Shown here: in pieces, positions 17,763-26,974 of the stretch
How the letters are laid out: every line of letters begins with the position of its first letter
Position numbering within the stretch: position 1 is the first letter of the stretch
From: Flavobacterium foetidum
GTDB taxonomy: Bacteria; Bacteroidota; Bacteroidia; Flavobacteriales; Flavobacteriaceae
DNA: 64,000 bases
Reading direction: 5' to 3'
Assembly: GCF_004634245.1 (NCBI RefSeq)
Contig: NZ_SJTF01000007.1
Span: 186,001-250,000 of the forward strand
Translations under genes and position numbers: made by a program
Notes under the pieces: generated by a model
Database searches by the model: none
The model's input: the letters and a program-made list of their open reading frames with translations, nothing else
What the model was told of the DNA's origin: nothing

Positions 17763-20492
17763 TTAATAAAACAACCAGTCAATAGCTGCTTTCTCTCCTG
17801 CATCAATATATCCAACATCGCGTGGTGTAATATTTTGATCTGCGTCGATAAAACCTAAAATCAATACTTTTCCTTTTCCTAAATCTAATTTATTCTCGCC
17901 TGGCTGAAAAGTATAGGTATGAATGTTTACACGTGGTAAATCTTTTAAATTCATGGCACTTGCCAAAATCACTTCGGCTTGACCGTGTGCATTTCCTGCA
18001 GCGTCTGTTTCTAAGCTTGGCGGTAATAAAAATCTCTTTTGATCCGAATTGAAATACCCAACTACTAATTTAACCGCTTTTGTATTTCTAAACTTCAAAT
18101 GCGTTCCTTTTTCATTCTGATCGTTTTCTACAAACGAATATCCTCTTAAATTTTGAAGTTCTGGAGCAATTTTAGTTAATTCAGAAATATCTGTTCCATA
18201 CACTTTTGTTCCAGTTTTAACTAAATAAGTTCCCGGTTTTTCGTCAATGAATGTTACTTCAGCAGTTTTCCAAGGTTTTCCTTCTTTAGTTTCGATTTTA
18301 CCGTCTTTTGACGATTTCAACTTTTCCAAATTTCTTTTGAAATTAGCCAATTCACGTTCGTAATGCGGTAATAATTCTGCCCAAGTTTTGTTGTTTCCAT
18401 CGTCTCCCCCAATTGGGATACGGCGCTGAGCGGTCTGCATACTGTTGGCATAATAATACGTATCTTTTGTTAGTTTTACCAATAATTCATAGTACTCAAT
18501 GCTTTTCGCTAAATGAGGCATTGCTTTGTCTAAATCGGCAATATCATTTGAATAACTGTATCGTAAAACCAATAAAGCGGCTTTTACTTTTTCTGAGAAG
18601 AAATCGGCAAACGCTTTGTAAGCATGAATATCGTTTTTAAGACGTTCAAATTCTTCTTTGTCTTTGGTTACGCTGGCTTCAGCTTTGTCAATGGCTTCAA
18701 CTGCCAATCTTCCATGTTCTGTAATTTCAGCAATAATCTGCGTTGGAAGCTCGCCAGAATGTGGTTCTTTGTTCCATTCTTTTTTAGCATATTCCAAAAG
18801 CAATTCGCCAGCTGGTCCACAAGATTCGTGGAATCCAGGATACACTCTCCATTTTGACGGATTTACCAATTGGCTTTCGAACATTCCTAACAATAAAGTT
18901 TGGCGGTTTCCTTCTGTGATTCCAAAACGTCTTAAGGTTTTTGGAGCGATTTCTCCTGTTTCTTCGTAAGCTTTTAAAATGTTATTGGCAGCTTCTTGAC
19001 TTGTTCCGAATTTCTTCGCTAAGTCTTTATCCCAAAACTGAACTTCTTCGTTTCTATCTCTTTTGCTGTCCCAAGCATATCTTGCCCAAGCTTTATACCA
19101 AATCCAGTCGCGATCCATTTCCAATAAACGTTCGCCGGTTTTAGTTTTATCTGCAGAATAGGGCCAATCCCAATACGAAGCTTGCGGATACAAGTGTAAT
19201 GCATTAGCTCCATGAATGTTATGCATCGCTTTTACCGTTTTCTGAATAAAGTCTGGTGAACCGTATCTGAAAGGCTCCAAATTTGCAAGAATATGAACAT
19301 TTGAAATATGAACCGAGTTTAATGAACTAAGTTTTTTATGAATATCTCCCCACGGACCACCTGGAGTATAAGTCGTCAACGATTCTCCATTATACTTATG
19401 CATCGTGTATAAATTTTTGTACAATGGTTGCGATTTTTCCATCACCAAAGGTGCATCTGTATCGTGAGCACGCAAAATAATTGGTGGTTCGTCTGTTCTT
19501 CCTAACTTTTTCATTCCGTCATGAACTCCAGGAATAATCGTTTTGGTAAACCACTCCACATCATCATCAATTGTGTTTATAGCTTCTCCCAAACAAACTA
19601 ACAATCCAACATTTGGATATTTTTCAATGAAAGCAGTAATCGATTTTTGCGTATAATCAGCAATTTCTGGAGTAATTGGTCTTGAACGATCCTGAGTTTT
19701 AATGTTATAGTGTTCTGCAAAAGGCTTAGATACAATAATGTTGTAGAACATCTGAATTACCCAGATTCCTCTTTTGTTGGCTTCTACTGTTAAGAATTTA
19801 TAGATTTCTTCATTCTTCTTAAAATCTTCATCGCTTACTTCAACTGCAAATGGATATTCTTTCAGTTTTACCAAAGAAGCAAACGGATGTCCGTTCCATA
19901 AATACAAAGAGTTCATGCGGTTTTCTACCAACATATCTAAATATTTAATCCAAAGTGCTTTATCATAAAACCAAGGGAAAGTTTCTGGTGTATACGGATA
20001 TTCGTAAACATCGCGACCCGGAAGATAAACCGGTTTCTGTACGCCGATACAAGCACCACGCAAAACCATTTCTGGACTATCTTCAATATTGATTTCCGAC
20101 GGAAGCTGACCTGAAGTTTTAATTCGATCCACTAATTCTAATGCTCCGTATAGAGTTCCACTAGCGTCTGATCCTTCAATATAAATTATATTATCCTTCG
20201 TACGAATCTGGAAACCTTCTTTCTTTGCTAATTTGCTGTCGTCTATTTTAGCGCTTTTCGCATTTTTCTTCCAAAAATCGGTTCCTTTTTCTCCAATTAC
20301 AATTGTTTTATCTTTTGATTTTTTGAATTTATCAGCAGAAGTTATGCTGAATCCTTTTGTTTTCAGTGTTTCAGATATTTTATCTGCTCCAAATTTTGCT
20401 CTTGGCGAATTCGCATCACTTACAATAGTGATGTTCTGCGCTGTCGCGAAAGAGACATAAAGACATAAAAAAAGTAATTGTAAATATTTCAT
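17763..20492 (-). CDS. GH138-like alpha-galacturonidase candidate (GH67/GH115-type fold)
   Basis: This is a 909-residue secreted protein; the start at 20492 gives the signal peptide MKYLQLLFLCLYVSFATAQ. Residues ~20-130 form a GH67-N-like alpha/beta domain (ITIVSDANSPRAKFGADKIS ... YIEGSDASGTLYGALEL). A TIM barrel (~140-450) holds E303 in LVCLGEAIN and E370 in MHKYNGESL as the best catalytic candidates. A helical region and C-terminal beta domain follow. The 67-residue spacing of the two glutamates matches what is recalled for GH138, which removes galacturonic acid from RG-II chain A. GH115 or GH67-type alpha-glucuronidases are alternatives. Neighbouring RG-II-type enzymes support the GH138 reading. 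Confidence 0.6.
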   Translation of the reverse strand: MKYLQLLFLCLYVSFATAQNITIVSDANSPRAKFGADKISETLKTKGFSITSADKFKKSKDKTIVIGEKGTDFWKKNAKSAKIDDSKLAKKEGFQIRTKDNIIYIEGSDASGTLYGALELVDRIKTSGQLPSEINIEDSPEMVLRGACIGVQKPVYLPGRDVYEYPYTPETFPWFYDKALWIKYLDMLVENRMNSLYLWNGHPFASLVKLKEYPFAVEVSDEDFKKNEEIYKFLTVEANKRGIWVIQMFYNIIVSKPFAEHYNIKTQDRSRPITPEIADYTQKSITAFIEKYPNVGLLVCLGEAINTIDDDVEWFTKTIIPGVHDGMKKLGRTDEPPIILRAHDTDAPLVMEKSQPLYKNLYTMHKYNGESLTTYTPGGPWGDIHKKLSSLNSVHISNVHILANLEPFRYGSPDFIQKTVKAMHNIHGANALHLYPQASYWDWPYSADKTKTGERLLEMDRDWIWYKAWARYAWDSKRDRNEEVQFWDKDLAKKFGTSQEAANNILKAYEETGEIAPKTLRRFGITEGNRQTLLLGMFESQLVNPSKWRVYPGFHESCGPAGELLLEYAKKEWNKEPHSGELPTQIIAEITEHGRLAVEAIDKAEASVTKDKEEFERLKNDIHAYKAFADFFSEKVKAALLVLRYSYSNDIADLDKAMPHLAKSIEYYELLVKLTKDTYYYANSMQTAQRRIPIGGDDGNNKTWAELLPHYERELANFKRNLEKLKSSKDGKIETKEGKPWKTAEVTFIDEKPGTYLVKTGTKVYGTDISELTKIAPELQNLRGYSFVENDQNEKGTHLKFRNTKAVKLVVGYFNSDQKRFLLPPSLETDAAGNAHGQAEVILASAMNLKDLPRVNIHTYTFQPGENKLDLGKGKVLILGFIDADQNITPRDVGYIDAGEKAAIDWLFY

Positions 20493-20521
20493 GGTATGCT
20501 GTTTTTTGTATCTGCTGAACA

Positions 20522-20598
20522 TCCTGCAAGGTTTCGAAACCTTGTATATGCATCTATTTTATAAAATACCTACAAGGTTCCGAAAACCTTGCAGGAAA
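20522..20598. repeat. Paired family B hairpins
   Basis: Two copies of the CCTGCAAGGTTT / AAACCTTGTAGG hairpin stand in opposite orientation, so the region can fold either as two small hairpins or as one long one. It fills most of the 114-bp gap between the GH138-like gene and the isomerase-like gene. Confidence 0.75.
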
Positions 20599-20606
20599 AC
20601 GTGAAA

Positions 20607-21491
20607 TTAATTCTGGAAAATCTTTTTTAAATAAGCCACATTTGCTCCGTAGTTGGCTTTTACATTGTGAACCTGTGTTACGTCACGAGAACGCTCTACA
20701 ATCAGCCAGCCTCTCCATTTCATTTCATCTAATGTCGCTTTGATTTTTGGCATATCAATCGCTTTGTCATTTTCCAACCAAAACTGATCGGTGTTTGAAG
20801 CGTGAATCTGCGCTAAATATTTCTTGCCTAAGATTTTTAATTCTGCTGAAATATCTCTGCCATTATCAACTGCATTGGCAAAATTGAAAGAGCTTTTGAT
20901 GTATTTTGAACCTACTTCGTCCAAAAGTTTTTTCTCATCTGTGGCACTTAACGAAGTTTCGATTGCAATAATTCCTCCTATTTTACCTACTTCTTTTCCT
21001 GCCCATTGCAATCTTTTAATCACTTCTGGACGCAATTCTGGATTTTTAACCAAATCGGTTTGCGTTCCTAATGGAAGATACGCCACTTTTACTTTCATGT
21101 TTTTCATCGCCTGAATACAGTCTGTAATCATTGGCGTGATTTCTCTTGTGGCGAAAGATTGCGCGTAAAATCCAGACATGGCAATTGAACTGATTCCAAC
21201 TCCGGTTTCTTTTGATTTGTCCAAGAATTTTTGTCTTTCAACAGGGTCACCCAATTTACTGTCAAATGTGGGTCTATTTCCTAAACCTCCCATGTCGAGT
21301 TCGATTCCGTCGGCTTTTATTTCAGCTGCCAAACCAAAAGCGCCTAATTTTTGTCTTTTTAAAATCATCCAGTCGCAAACAGCAACCTTATATTTTTGCT
21401 TTTTGTTGGAAGACTGAGCCGTCGCACAGCTGTTGAATGTTGTTGATAACGCAACAAATAATATAACAATTAAGTTTTTATTTAGCTTCAT
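20607..21491 (-). CDS. Lipoprotein of the sugar-phosphate isomerase/epimerase (xylose-isomerase-like TIM barrel) family
   Basis: This 294-residue protein starts at 21491 and has an N-terminal lipoprotein-type signal with a cysteine at about residue 22 (LSTTFNSCATAQ). The TIM-barrel strands carry the family's usual metal or substrate residues: GIELDMGG, IIAIETSLS, AQIHASNTDQFW and LIVERSRD. Members act on keto/aldo sugars, yet this one is exported and probably membrane anchored, so it may act on released sugars in the periplasm or bind them without catalysis. It lies between the GH138-like and GH33-like genes and reads as part of the same - strand operon. The substrate is unknown. Confidence 0.75.
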   Translation of the reverse strand: MKLNKNLIVILFVALSTTFNSCATAQSSNKKQKYKVAVCDWMILKRQKLGAFGLAAEIKADGIELDMGGLGNRPTFDSKLGDPVERQKFLDKSKETGVGISSIAMSGFYAQSFATREITPMITDCIQAMKNMKVKVAYLPLGTQTDLVKNPELRPEVIKRLQWAGKEVGKIGGIIAIETSLSATDEKKLLDEVGSKYIKSSFNFANAVDNGRDISAELKILGKKYLAQIHASNTDQFWLENDKAIDMPKIKATLDEMKWRGWLIVERSRDVTQVHNVKANYGANVAYLKKIFQN

Positions 21492-21657
21492 GTTATTTGA
21501 ATTTACCATTAAGATATTAAGGAAATTAAGCTTCGGTGCTTTTACTATTTTTATTCTTAGAATTTTTAAGAGAATTAAGCTTAATGTTCTTTTTATAGAA
21601 AAAGCATAATAAGCACAACAACTTAACTTTCTTAATCCCTTAATGGTTCAATTAATT

Positions 21658-22803
21658 TTACTCTTCTTCTGCTTTTACTGCTGTTACCACTTTTCCTTCT
21701 TCACCCGGCCAAACTCCATTTTTGATTGGAAGTGCAACCAATTTACTTGGATCGATTTTTACGTATTTCAGCTTTTCTCTTCTCCAAGTGTAAACAATGT
21801 GCACCATTCCGTCTGAACTTTGAATCATTGAAGGATAAGAATATTGACTGATTTTTGAATCTTCTAAAACCAAAGCAGCGTTCCAATTGATTCCGTCTTT
21901 TGAAACCGAAACATTCAAAGGCGTTCTTGGTCCTTTTGCTTCTGTTCCCGGAGGTAAAACGTGATTGTAAACCAATAAATGTCTTCCATCTTTAAGTGTC
22001 ACAGCATCAGTTCCAGAGTTGTTATTTGGCAATCCGATTAACTCAACATCCGACCAAGTTTTTCCGTTATCTTTTGAGAAAGTGCTAAAAATAGCTCTGT
22101 TTCTTGTTCTTCCAATCGCTTGAATGCTTCCGTCTTTATGGAATAAAATACTAGGCTGAATAGCATTGATTTTTTGTTTTCCTCTTGGAAGCGTATCGCC
22201 CATTACCCAAGTTTTCCCAAAATCAGGAGTAGATTCCATACGAAGTCTCCAGCCATCGCCTTCAATACTTGACGGACATAATAAAGTTCCGTTGCTTAAT
22301 AAAACAGGTTTATTTTTGATTGGTCCTAAGAAACCGTCTGGCATTTTTTTAGCTTCAGACCATGTTTTTCCGCCATCAGATGAAGTTCTTATTACCCCCC
22401 ACCATTCTGATGGTTTTGGCCCGATTTTGTAGAATAACATTAAATCGCCACCCGGAATCTGATATAAAACCGGATTCCAAGTTGGTAATCTCGGTCCGTC
22501 TTTCATGACACCGTCGGCTACTTTTACACCCTCGTTCCAAGTGTCGCTTCCTTTTGGTTTAATTGCCACATAAATGCAGACATCAGGATTTCTTTCGTGA
22601 GTTCCTCCAAACCAAGAAGCAACCAAATCACCATTTGTAGCTTCGACAATTGTAATCGCATGACACGAAGGATAAGGTGCTTTATCGTAAACAAACTGAT
22701 CTACTAAAATTCCTTCTTTCCAAGTTTTCTTTTCTAGAGCCGATTTACAACTTCCTAAAAGGAAAAGTCCAAACAAGACAAATGCTAATTTTGCTATCTT
22801 CAT
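21658..22803 (-). CDS. GH33-like (sialidase-superfamily) beta-propeller lipoprotein
   Basis: This 381-residue protein starts at 22803 and has a classic lipobox (FLLGSC, cysteine 19). It has sialidase-superfamily features: Asp-box motifs (SSDGGKTWSE, STFSKDNGKTWSD, SKDGINWNA) and the SWFGGTHERNPDV segment of the BNR_2 group. True sialidases act on nonulosonic acids. In a pectin locus the related sugar is Kdo, and a GH33 enzyme has been linked to Kdo removal from RG-II, so that is the favoured guess. A rhamnosidase-type propeller is the alternative. The 271-bp upstream gap is AT-rich and may hold the promoter of a short operon ending at the GH2 gene. Confidence 0.7.
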   Translation of the reverse strand: MKIAKLAFVLFGLFLLGSCKSALEKKTWKEGILVDQFVYDKAPYPSCHAITIVEATNGDLVASWFGGTHERNPDVCIYVAIKPKGSDTWNEGVKVADGVMKDGPRLPTWNPVLYQIPGGDLMLFYKIGPKPSEWWGVIRTSSDGGKTWSEAKKMPDGFLGPIKNKPVLLSNGTLLCPSSIEGDGWRLRMESTPDFGKTWVMGDTLPRGKQKINAIQPSILFHKDGSIQAIGRTRNRAIFSTFSKDNGKTWSDVELIGLPNNNSGTDAVTLKDGRHLLVYNHVLPPGTEAKGPRTPLNVSVSKDGINWNAALVLEDSKISQYSYPSMIQSSDGMVHIVYTWRREKLKYVKIDPSKLVALPIKNGVWPGEEGKVVTAVKAEEE

Positions 22804-22987
22804 TCTTAATAAATTATGAATTATTTTATTTCTATAAATAAACACCTAATATTTTTTTAGGTAAAAATATTTATTAAGTGTAAAAATAACACTAAAAAAT
22901 TAACAATGCATCCTGTACTGTCCCGAAATACTAAAAATGCAGCATATTTAACGTTTATCGCAAAATTTCCTGACGAAAACGTAATAG

Positions 22988-23034
22988 CTAAATCACTTTT
23001 TTACTGTTGTAACATTACATATTAAAACAGTACG
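22988..23034. repeat. Direct repeat flanking the DinD-like gene, left copy
   Basis: TAAATCACTTTTTTAC followed ~20 bp later by AGTACGATAAA resembles the sequence at 23901-23940, where TAAATCACTTTTTAC is followed by AGTACGAAAAA. The two copies bracket the gene at 23075-23902 in the same orientation, as expected for a duplicated insertion or attachment site. The spacers differ, so the repeat is imperfect. Confidence 0.5.
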
Positions 23035-23074
23035 ATAAATGGTATTTTTTAGGGTTGAACTTTTTAAAAAAATA

Positions 23075-23902
23075 TTATTTCTTAGGTAAGGTCTTTTTTT
23101 CCTTTGCAGGAGGCAAAAAATTCTCGTTTGTCACTACATTTTTACCCGTTTGCTGCTCCAGTTCTATTCTTGCATTTTTTGCTACTTTCCCACCTTTTTT
23201 ACTTGCCTCTGCATTTTCTCCTAATCCTCTTGCTTCATCGTTTTCTGCTATCTGCCTTGTAGAAAGTTCGGCCAGTGCTGTAAAAATAAGTTCTGCCTCG
23301 CTCATGTGATCCCTAAGGTTTTGCGACTTTAAGCCTTTTGCTTCCTTATGTTCTTTCACTGAAAGGCCAGTCCATTCTTGATGAATAATATTAGTTAGAA
23401 TTGCAAATTCATTTTTCCCTTCAATTCCAGCTTCTTTCCAATAATCCGTTAGTTTATTTCGAGTTTCCTGTCCCATCATACGCTGTTGAATCCACTTTTC
23501 ACTTCGTCCGTGTTCTTTCCAGTTTTCTCTCGCACGGTCTATACTTTGTGAAGGATCCTGAATTTCTTGAATACGTTCATGACCTACTTTTGCCAGCCAT
23601 AATTTAAATGGTTCTGCTTTGGGCGATGGAATTGATTGTACTATTCTAAAAATATTCTCAACATTGCCTGCTAGTGTTTTACGCTTTTTTCCATTAGTCA
23701 GCATTGTTACCTGGGGACAATTTGTCCCTATGTAACTTCCAAGTGCAACATCCCTCTTTCTAATTTTTTTTAAATAATCTGTAGGGTTCTTAGAATCTGT
23801 TAAAGCCTCCACAATATCTACTATAGAAAAATACCAAATTTCATTATCCTTATCGTAATGGCTTCGTACTTTTTTATCTTCAAAAACTTTAATAGCATCC
23901 AT
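23075..23902 (-). CDS. DinD-like protein with BRO N-terminal-like domain
   Basis: This is a 275-residue soluble protein. Residues ~1-110 resemble the BRO-N/antirepressor domain (IWYFSIVDIVEALTDSKNPTDYLKKIRKRD). The remainder resembles DNA-damage-inducible protein D, with ENWKEHGRSEKWIQQRMMGQETRNKLTDYWKEAG-type segments, LKSQNLRDHMSEAEL, and a basic lysine-rich tail. Such proteins occur in phages, mobile elements and SOS regulons. Nothing links it to pectin use. It lies 44 bp after the GH78 stop, and imperfect direct repeats flank it, so an insertion into the locus is likely. Confidence 0.7.
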   Translation of the reverse strand: MDAIKVFEDKKVRSHYDKDNEIWYFSIVDIVEALTDSKNPTDYLKKIRKRDVALGSYIGTNCPQVTMLTNGKKRKTLAGNVENIFRIVQSIPSPKAEPFKLWLAKVGHERIQEIQDPSQSIDRARENWKEHGRSEKWIQQRMMGQETRNKLTDYWKEAGIEGKNEFAILTNIIHQEWTGLSVKEHKEAKGLKSQNLRDHMSEAELIFTALAELSTRQIAENDEARGLGENAEASKKGGKVAKNARIELEQQTGKNVVTNENFLPPAKEKKTLPKK

Positions 23903-23940
23903 AAATCACTTTTTACAACAATCTGCAATAGTACGAAAAA
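23901..23940. repeat. Direct repeat flanking the DinD-like gene, right copy
   Basis: This copy contains TAAATCACTTTTTAC and AGTACGAAAAA and overlaps the start codon of the DinD-like gene. See the left copy at 22988-23034. It could alternatively be an operator placed at both ends of the gene. Confidence 0.5.
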
Positions 23941-23946
23941 ACTTTC

Positions 23947-26697
23947 TTATTTTACATTCAAAACATAGGATCCTGACGGTAATGTAACAGCAGTATTATT
24001 AGTATTTGTTTTAATAGAAGTAGAAAACTGAGTTAACTTTTGCTTATTCACTGTTATTGATGAAACATTCGTTGTTGGTAAATATACTATAGCCGTTGTA
24101 TTAGCAGGAATCGTAACATTCCAAACCAACCCTTTTTTGTCTTTTTTCCAATCACTTTTTATCGTTCCGTAAACCGATTCGTATGAAGCATTTACATAAC
24201 TCAATCCGGCATTAAAATCAGGTTTCATAATAATTTGTTTGAACCCCGGAGTTTCAGGATTGCTTTTGATTCCTGCCATATTTTCGTAATACCAAATCAA
24301 TAAATCGCCTAAAAGCATTACGTGATTTTGCGAATTCATTGCCGGGTCAGCTGTGTTTCCGTTCCACAATTCCCAAATGGTTGTGGCGCCGTTTTCGACC
24401 ATATAACCCCAACTTGGATAGGTTTTGTTGGATGCCAATTTGAAAGCCAAATCGCCACGACCGAAATTAGTCAACGTTCTCATTAAAAACTGTGTTCCGA
24501 TAACGCCCGTACTCACATGACCATTTTTAGTCACTTCAACTTCATGTACCAGATTTTCGAAAACTTTTTGTTTTAATTCTTCTGGAACCATTCCGAAAGT
24601 TAAAGGCAATAAATTGGCTGTTACGGTATTATTGGCGTAACTGTTTTTTGATGCATTAAAATATTTAGTATTGAATGCTTTTTTGATTCTTGAAGCCAAT
24701 TCATCATAATGTTTAATATCATTTTCAGCATTGGCAATGACAGCAAACTTTTTCATGATATTTAAAAGCTGATAATAAAACGCACTCGAAATCAATTCGC
24801 CATCCGTTAAACGAGAAGGGTCTTTCGAACGGATTAATTCTAAAGATTCAGGCGGAACGCACCAATCTCCGTATTTGTCTTTGGTAATAATATCTTCAAC
24901 CAAATAGTTTTGTTCCATATAATCCATCCATTTTTTCATGTATGGATATTGTTTCTCTACCACTTTTGCATCACCAAACTGCTGATATAACATATCTGCA
25001 ACCGTAATGTATGTCCCGGGCCAAGTCACATTATCGCCATAATAACGCCAGAAGGCAGGTGCCACATCTGGAATTCCGCCATCAATGGTTTGTGAGTTTT
25101 TAATATCATCTAACCATTTTGCGTATAAAGTCTGATTGTCAAATAAGAAACTTTCTCCGTAAGCTCCCGTTGTTCTGTCTCCCAACCAAGGCTGGCGCTC
25201 GTTTCTTTGCGGACAGTCAATCGGCATTCCTTTGTAATTCCCGCTGATTCCCCACCACGCATTCTTAAAAATCTGATTCATTATCGGATTTGAAGAATCG
25301 AAAGTTCCTGTTGTTGCAATATCATCGTAAACGACTTTTCCAACAAAATTTTCTAAAGCGGGTTTGCTTTTAAATCCTGAAATCTCTACAAATCTGAATC
25401 CGTGAAAAACAAAACGTGGTTCCCAAATTTCTTCGCCTTCGCCTTTTAAAGTATAAATATCGGTCGTTTTGGCATCGCGCAAATTGGCAATGTACAAAGA
25501 ACCGTCTGACTGTAAAGATTCAGCAAATTTCATCGTGATTTTATCTCCCGCATTTCCTTTTACTTTCAATTGCAGCCAGCCTACCATATTTTGTCCCATA
25601 TCCAAGATATAAGTTCCCTTAGGCGTTTGTGTGATTGAAATCGGTTTTACTTCACCTTTAATTTTCATATTTGCCGACATCTGTCCTTCGTAGAATCCGC
25701 CTGGTTCTTGAACATATTCCGCAGCAAGCCATTTTTTATCATCAAAATTAACGGTATTCCAGCCTTTCATTTCTTTGCGGGCATCGTATTCTTCTCCATC
25801 GTATTCGTTATTCGATAAAATCGGTCCGTCGGTGGTGATTTTCCAAGTATCATCGGTTCTGATTACATCTTTGCTTCCATCGGTATATTCTACAAATAAT
25901 TGCAGAGCCATTTTTGGGAAACCAAATGATTTGATTTTATAGGGTTTGTAATCTTGGCGCATGGCAAAAAAACGTCCGTTCCCTAAAATCGTTCCCAGCA
26001 TATTTTTACCTTCTTTCAATTGAGAAGTGACGTCAAAAACATTGTATTTTATATTTTTGGTGTAGTCCGTGGGAACTGGAGCTAAAACTTGGTCGCCAAT
26101 TTTATTTCCATTAATGTACAACTCGTACAAGCCCATTCCCATAATATAAACTTTGGCACTTTTGACTTGTTTTTTCAAGTTGATTTCTTTTCGTAAATAT
26201 CTCGCAGACAATCTCGAATATTGCGAAACACTGTCATCTTTAGACAATTTTTCATAGCCAATCCAACGAGTCGATTTCCAATCGGCATAAGTTAAAATTC
26301 CAATACTGAAATGTGCATTTTCTTTGGATTGAATTTCACCTTTATTGGTAAAAACGGTTACTTTCCAATAAACGTCTTGTCGGTCTTTTAGTTTTTTTCC
26401 ATTATAAATCACATTTATAGAAACATCACTTTGCACTTTCCCGCTATCCCATAAATCGCCATTTCCTGCATTCAATTTCGCTAAACTTGAAGAAGCAATA
26501 ATTTGATACGCTGTCTGTTTTACATCATTTATAGCTGCTTTTATTTTCCAACTCAATCTTGGCTGTAAAACATCAATCCCTTCAGGATTGGTCGACATTT
26601 CGCATTTTAAATCACTTACAACGATTTTGTTTTGGGCTTCCGCCGAAATATTTAAAAGTGAGATGATTATTGTAATATGTAAAAAAAACTTTTTCAT
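23947..26697 (-). CDS. GH78 alpha-L-rhamnosidase, copy 1
   Basis: This 916-residue protein has a signal peptide (MKKFFLHITIIISLLNISAEAQ). The domain order is the standard one: an N-terminal Fn3-like domain (LKCEMSTNPEGIDVLQPRLSWKI), a rhamnosidase beta domain (YIMGMGLYELYINGNKIGDQVLAPVPTDY region), the (alpha/alpha)6 barrel, and a C-terminal beta domain (GTIKSDWKK...). The catalytic segment DCPQRNERQPWLGD places the predicted general acid at about E500. The enzyme releases terminal alpha-L-rhamnose in the periplasm, which occurs in RG-I backbones and RG-II chains. It is one of two GH78 genes here. Confidence 0.9.
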   Translation of the reverse strand: MKKFFLHITIIISLLNISAEAQNKIVVSDLKCEMSTNPEGIDVLQPRLSWKIKAAINDVKQTAYQIIASSSLAKLNAGNGDLWDSGKVQSDVSINVIYNGKKLKDRQDVYWKVTVFTNKGEIQSKENAHFSIGILTYADWKSTRWIGYEKLSKDDSVSQYSRLSARYLRKEINLKKQVKSAKVYIMGMGLYELYINGNKIGDQVLAPVPTDYTKNIKYNVFDVTSQLKEGKNMLGTILGNGRFFAMRQDYKPYKIKSFGFPKMALQLFVEYTDGSKDVIRTDDTWKITTDGPILSNNEYDGEEYDARKEMKGWNTVNFDDKKWLAAEYVQEPGGFYEGQMSANMKIKGEVKPISITQTPKGTYILDMGQNMVGWLQLKVKGNAGDKITMKFAESLQSDGSLYIANLRDAKTTDIYTLKGEGEEIWEPRFVFHGFRFVEISGFKSKPALENFVGKVVYDDIATTGTFDSSNPIMNQIFKNAWWGISGNYKGMPIDCPQRNERQPWLGDRTTGAYGESFLFDNQTLYAKWLDDIKNSQTIDGGIPDVAPAFWRYYGDNVTWPGTYITVADMLYQQFGDAKVVEKQYPYMKKWMDYMEQNYLVEDIITKDKYGDWCVPPESLELIRSKDPSRLTDGELISSAFYYQLLNIMKKFAVIANAENDIKHYDELASRIKKAFNTKYFNASKNSYANNTVTANLLPLTFGMVPEELKQKVFENLVHEVEVTKNGHVSTGVIGTQFLMRTLTNFGRGDLAFKLASNKTYPSWGYMVENGATTIWELWNGNTADPAMNSQNHVMLLGDLLIWYYENMAGIKSNPETPGFKQIIMKPDFNAGLSYVNASYESVYGTIKSDWKKDKKGLVWNVTIPANTTAIVYLPTTNVSSITVNKQKLTQFSTSIKTNTNNTAVTLPSGSYVLNVK

Positions 26698-26730
26698 GGT
26701 TTTATTTTTAAGCTTTTGCTTTATTTTATC

Positions 26731-26940
26731 TCTCGCAGATTTTGCAGATTTAAGCTGATATAAGCAGATTTTTTTGTCATTTCGAGGAACGAGAAATCAC
26801 ACTAGAAATTCCTCAAAGTAAATCGACAATCTTTTGCCGACCTGCTTGGGTGATCCCTCGTCCCCGAGATGACAAACTAAACTTTTAAATGAAAAAAAAT
26901 CATTTTAATCTGCTTAAATCTGTTTAAATCTGCGTGAAAC
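26731..26940. repeat. Nested inverted repeats: family E outside, family D inside
   Basis: The outer arms are of the CTCGCAGATTTTGCAGATT type at 26731-26770, answered by AATCTGCTTAAATCTG...CTGCGTGAAA near 26908-26939. Inside is a family D element (26773-26877, TTTGTCATTTCGAGGAACGAG ... GATGACAAAC). One repeat appears to have inserted in another. No gene lies here. Confidence 0.75.
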
Positions 26941-26974
26941 AATTCGACACAACAATTCGACACAACAATTACGT

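Noticed and set aside
17636..17818. Short minus-strand frame between two large genes
   Set aside because: It is made of repeat and structured-element sequence and overlaps the end of the GH138-like gene.
21658..22803. True sialidase for host glycans
   Set aside because: All neighbours act on plant pectin, so a sialic acid substrate is less likely than an ulosonic acid of RG-II.
22846..23074. Promoter for the GH33-like operon
   Set aside because: A TTG and a TAnnTTT-like box can be found, but the match and spacing are too poor to place it reliably.
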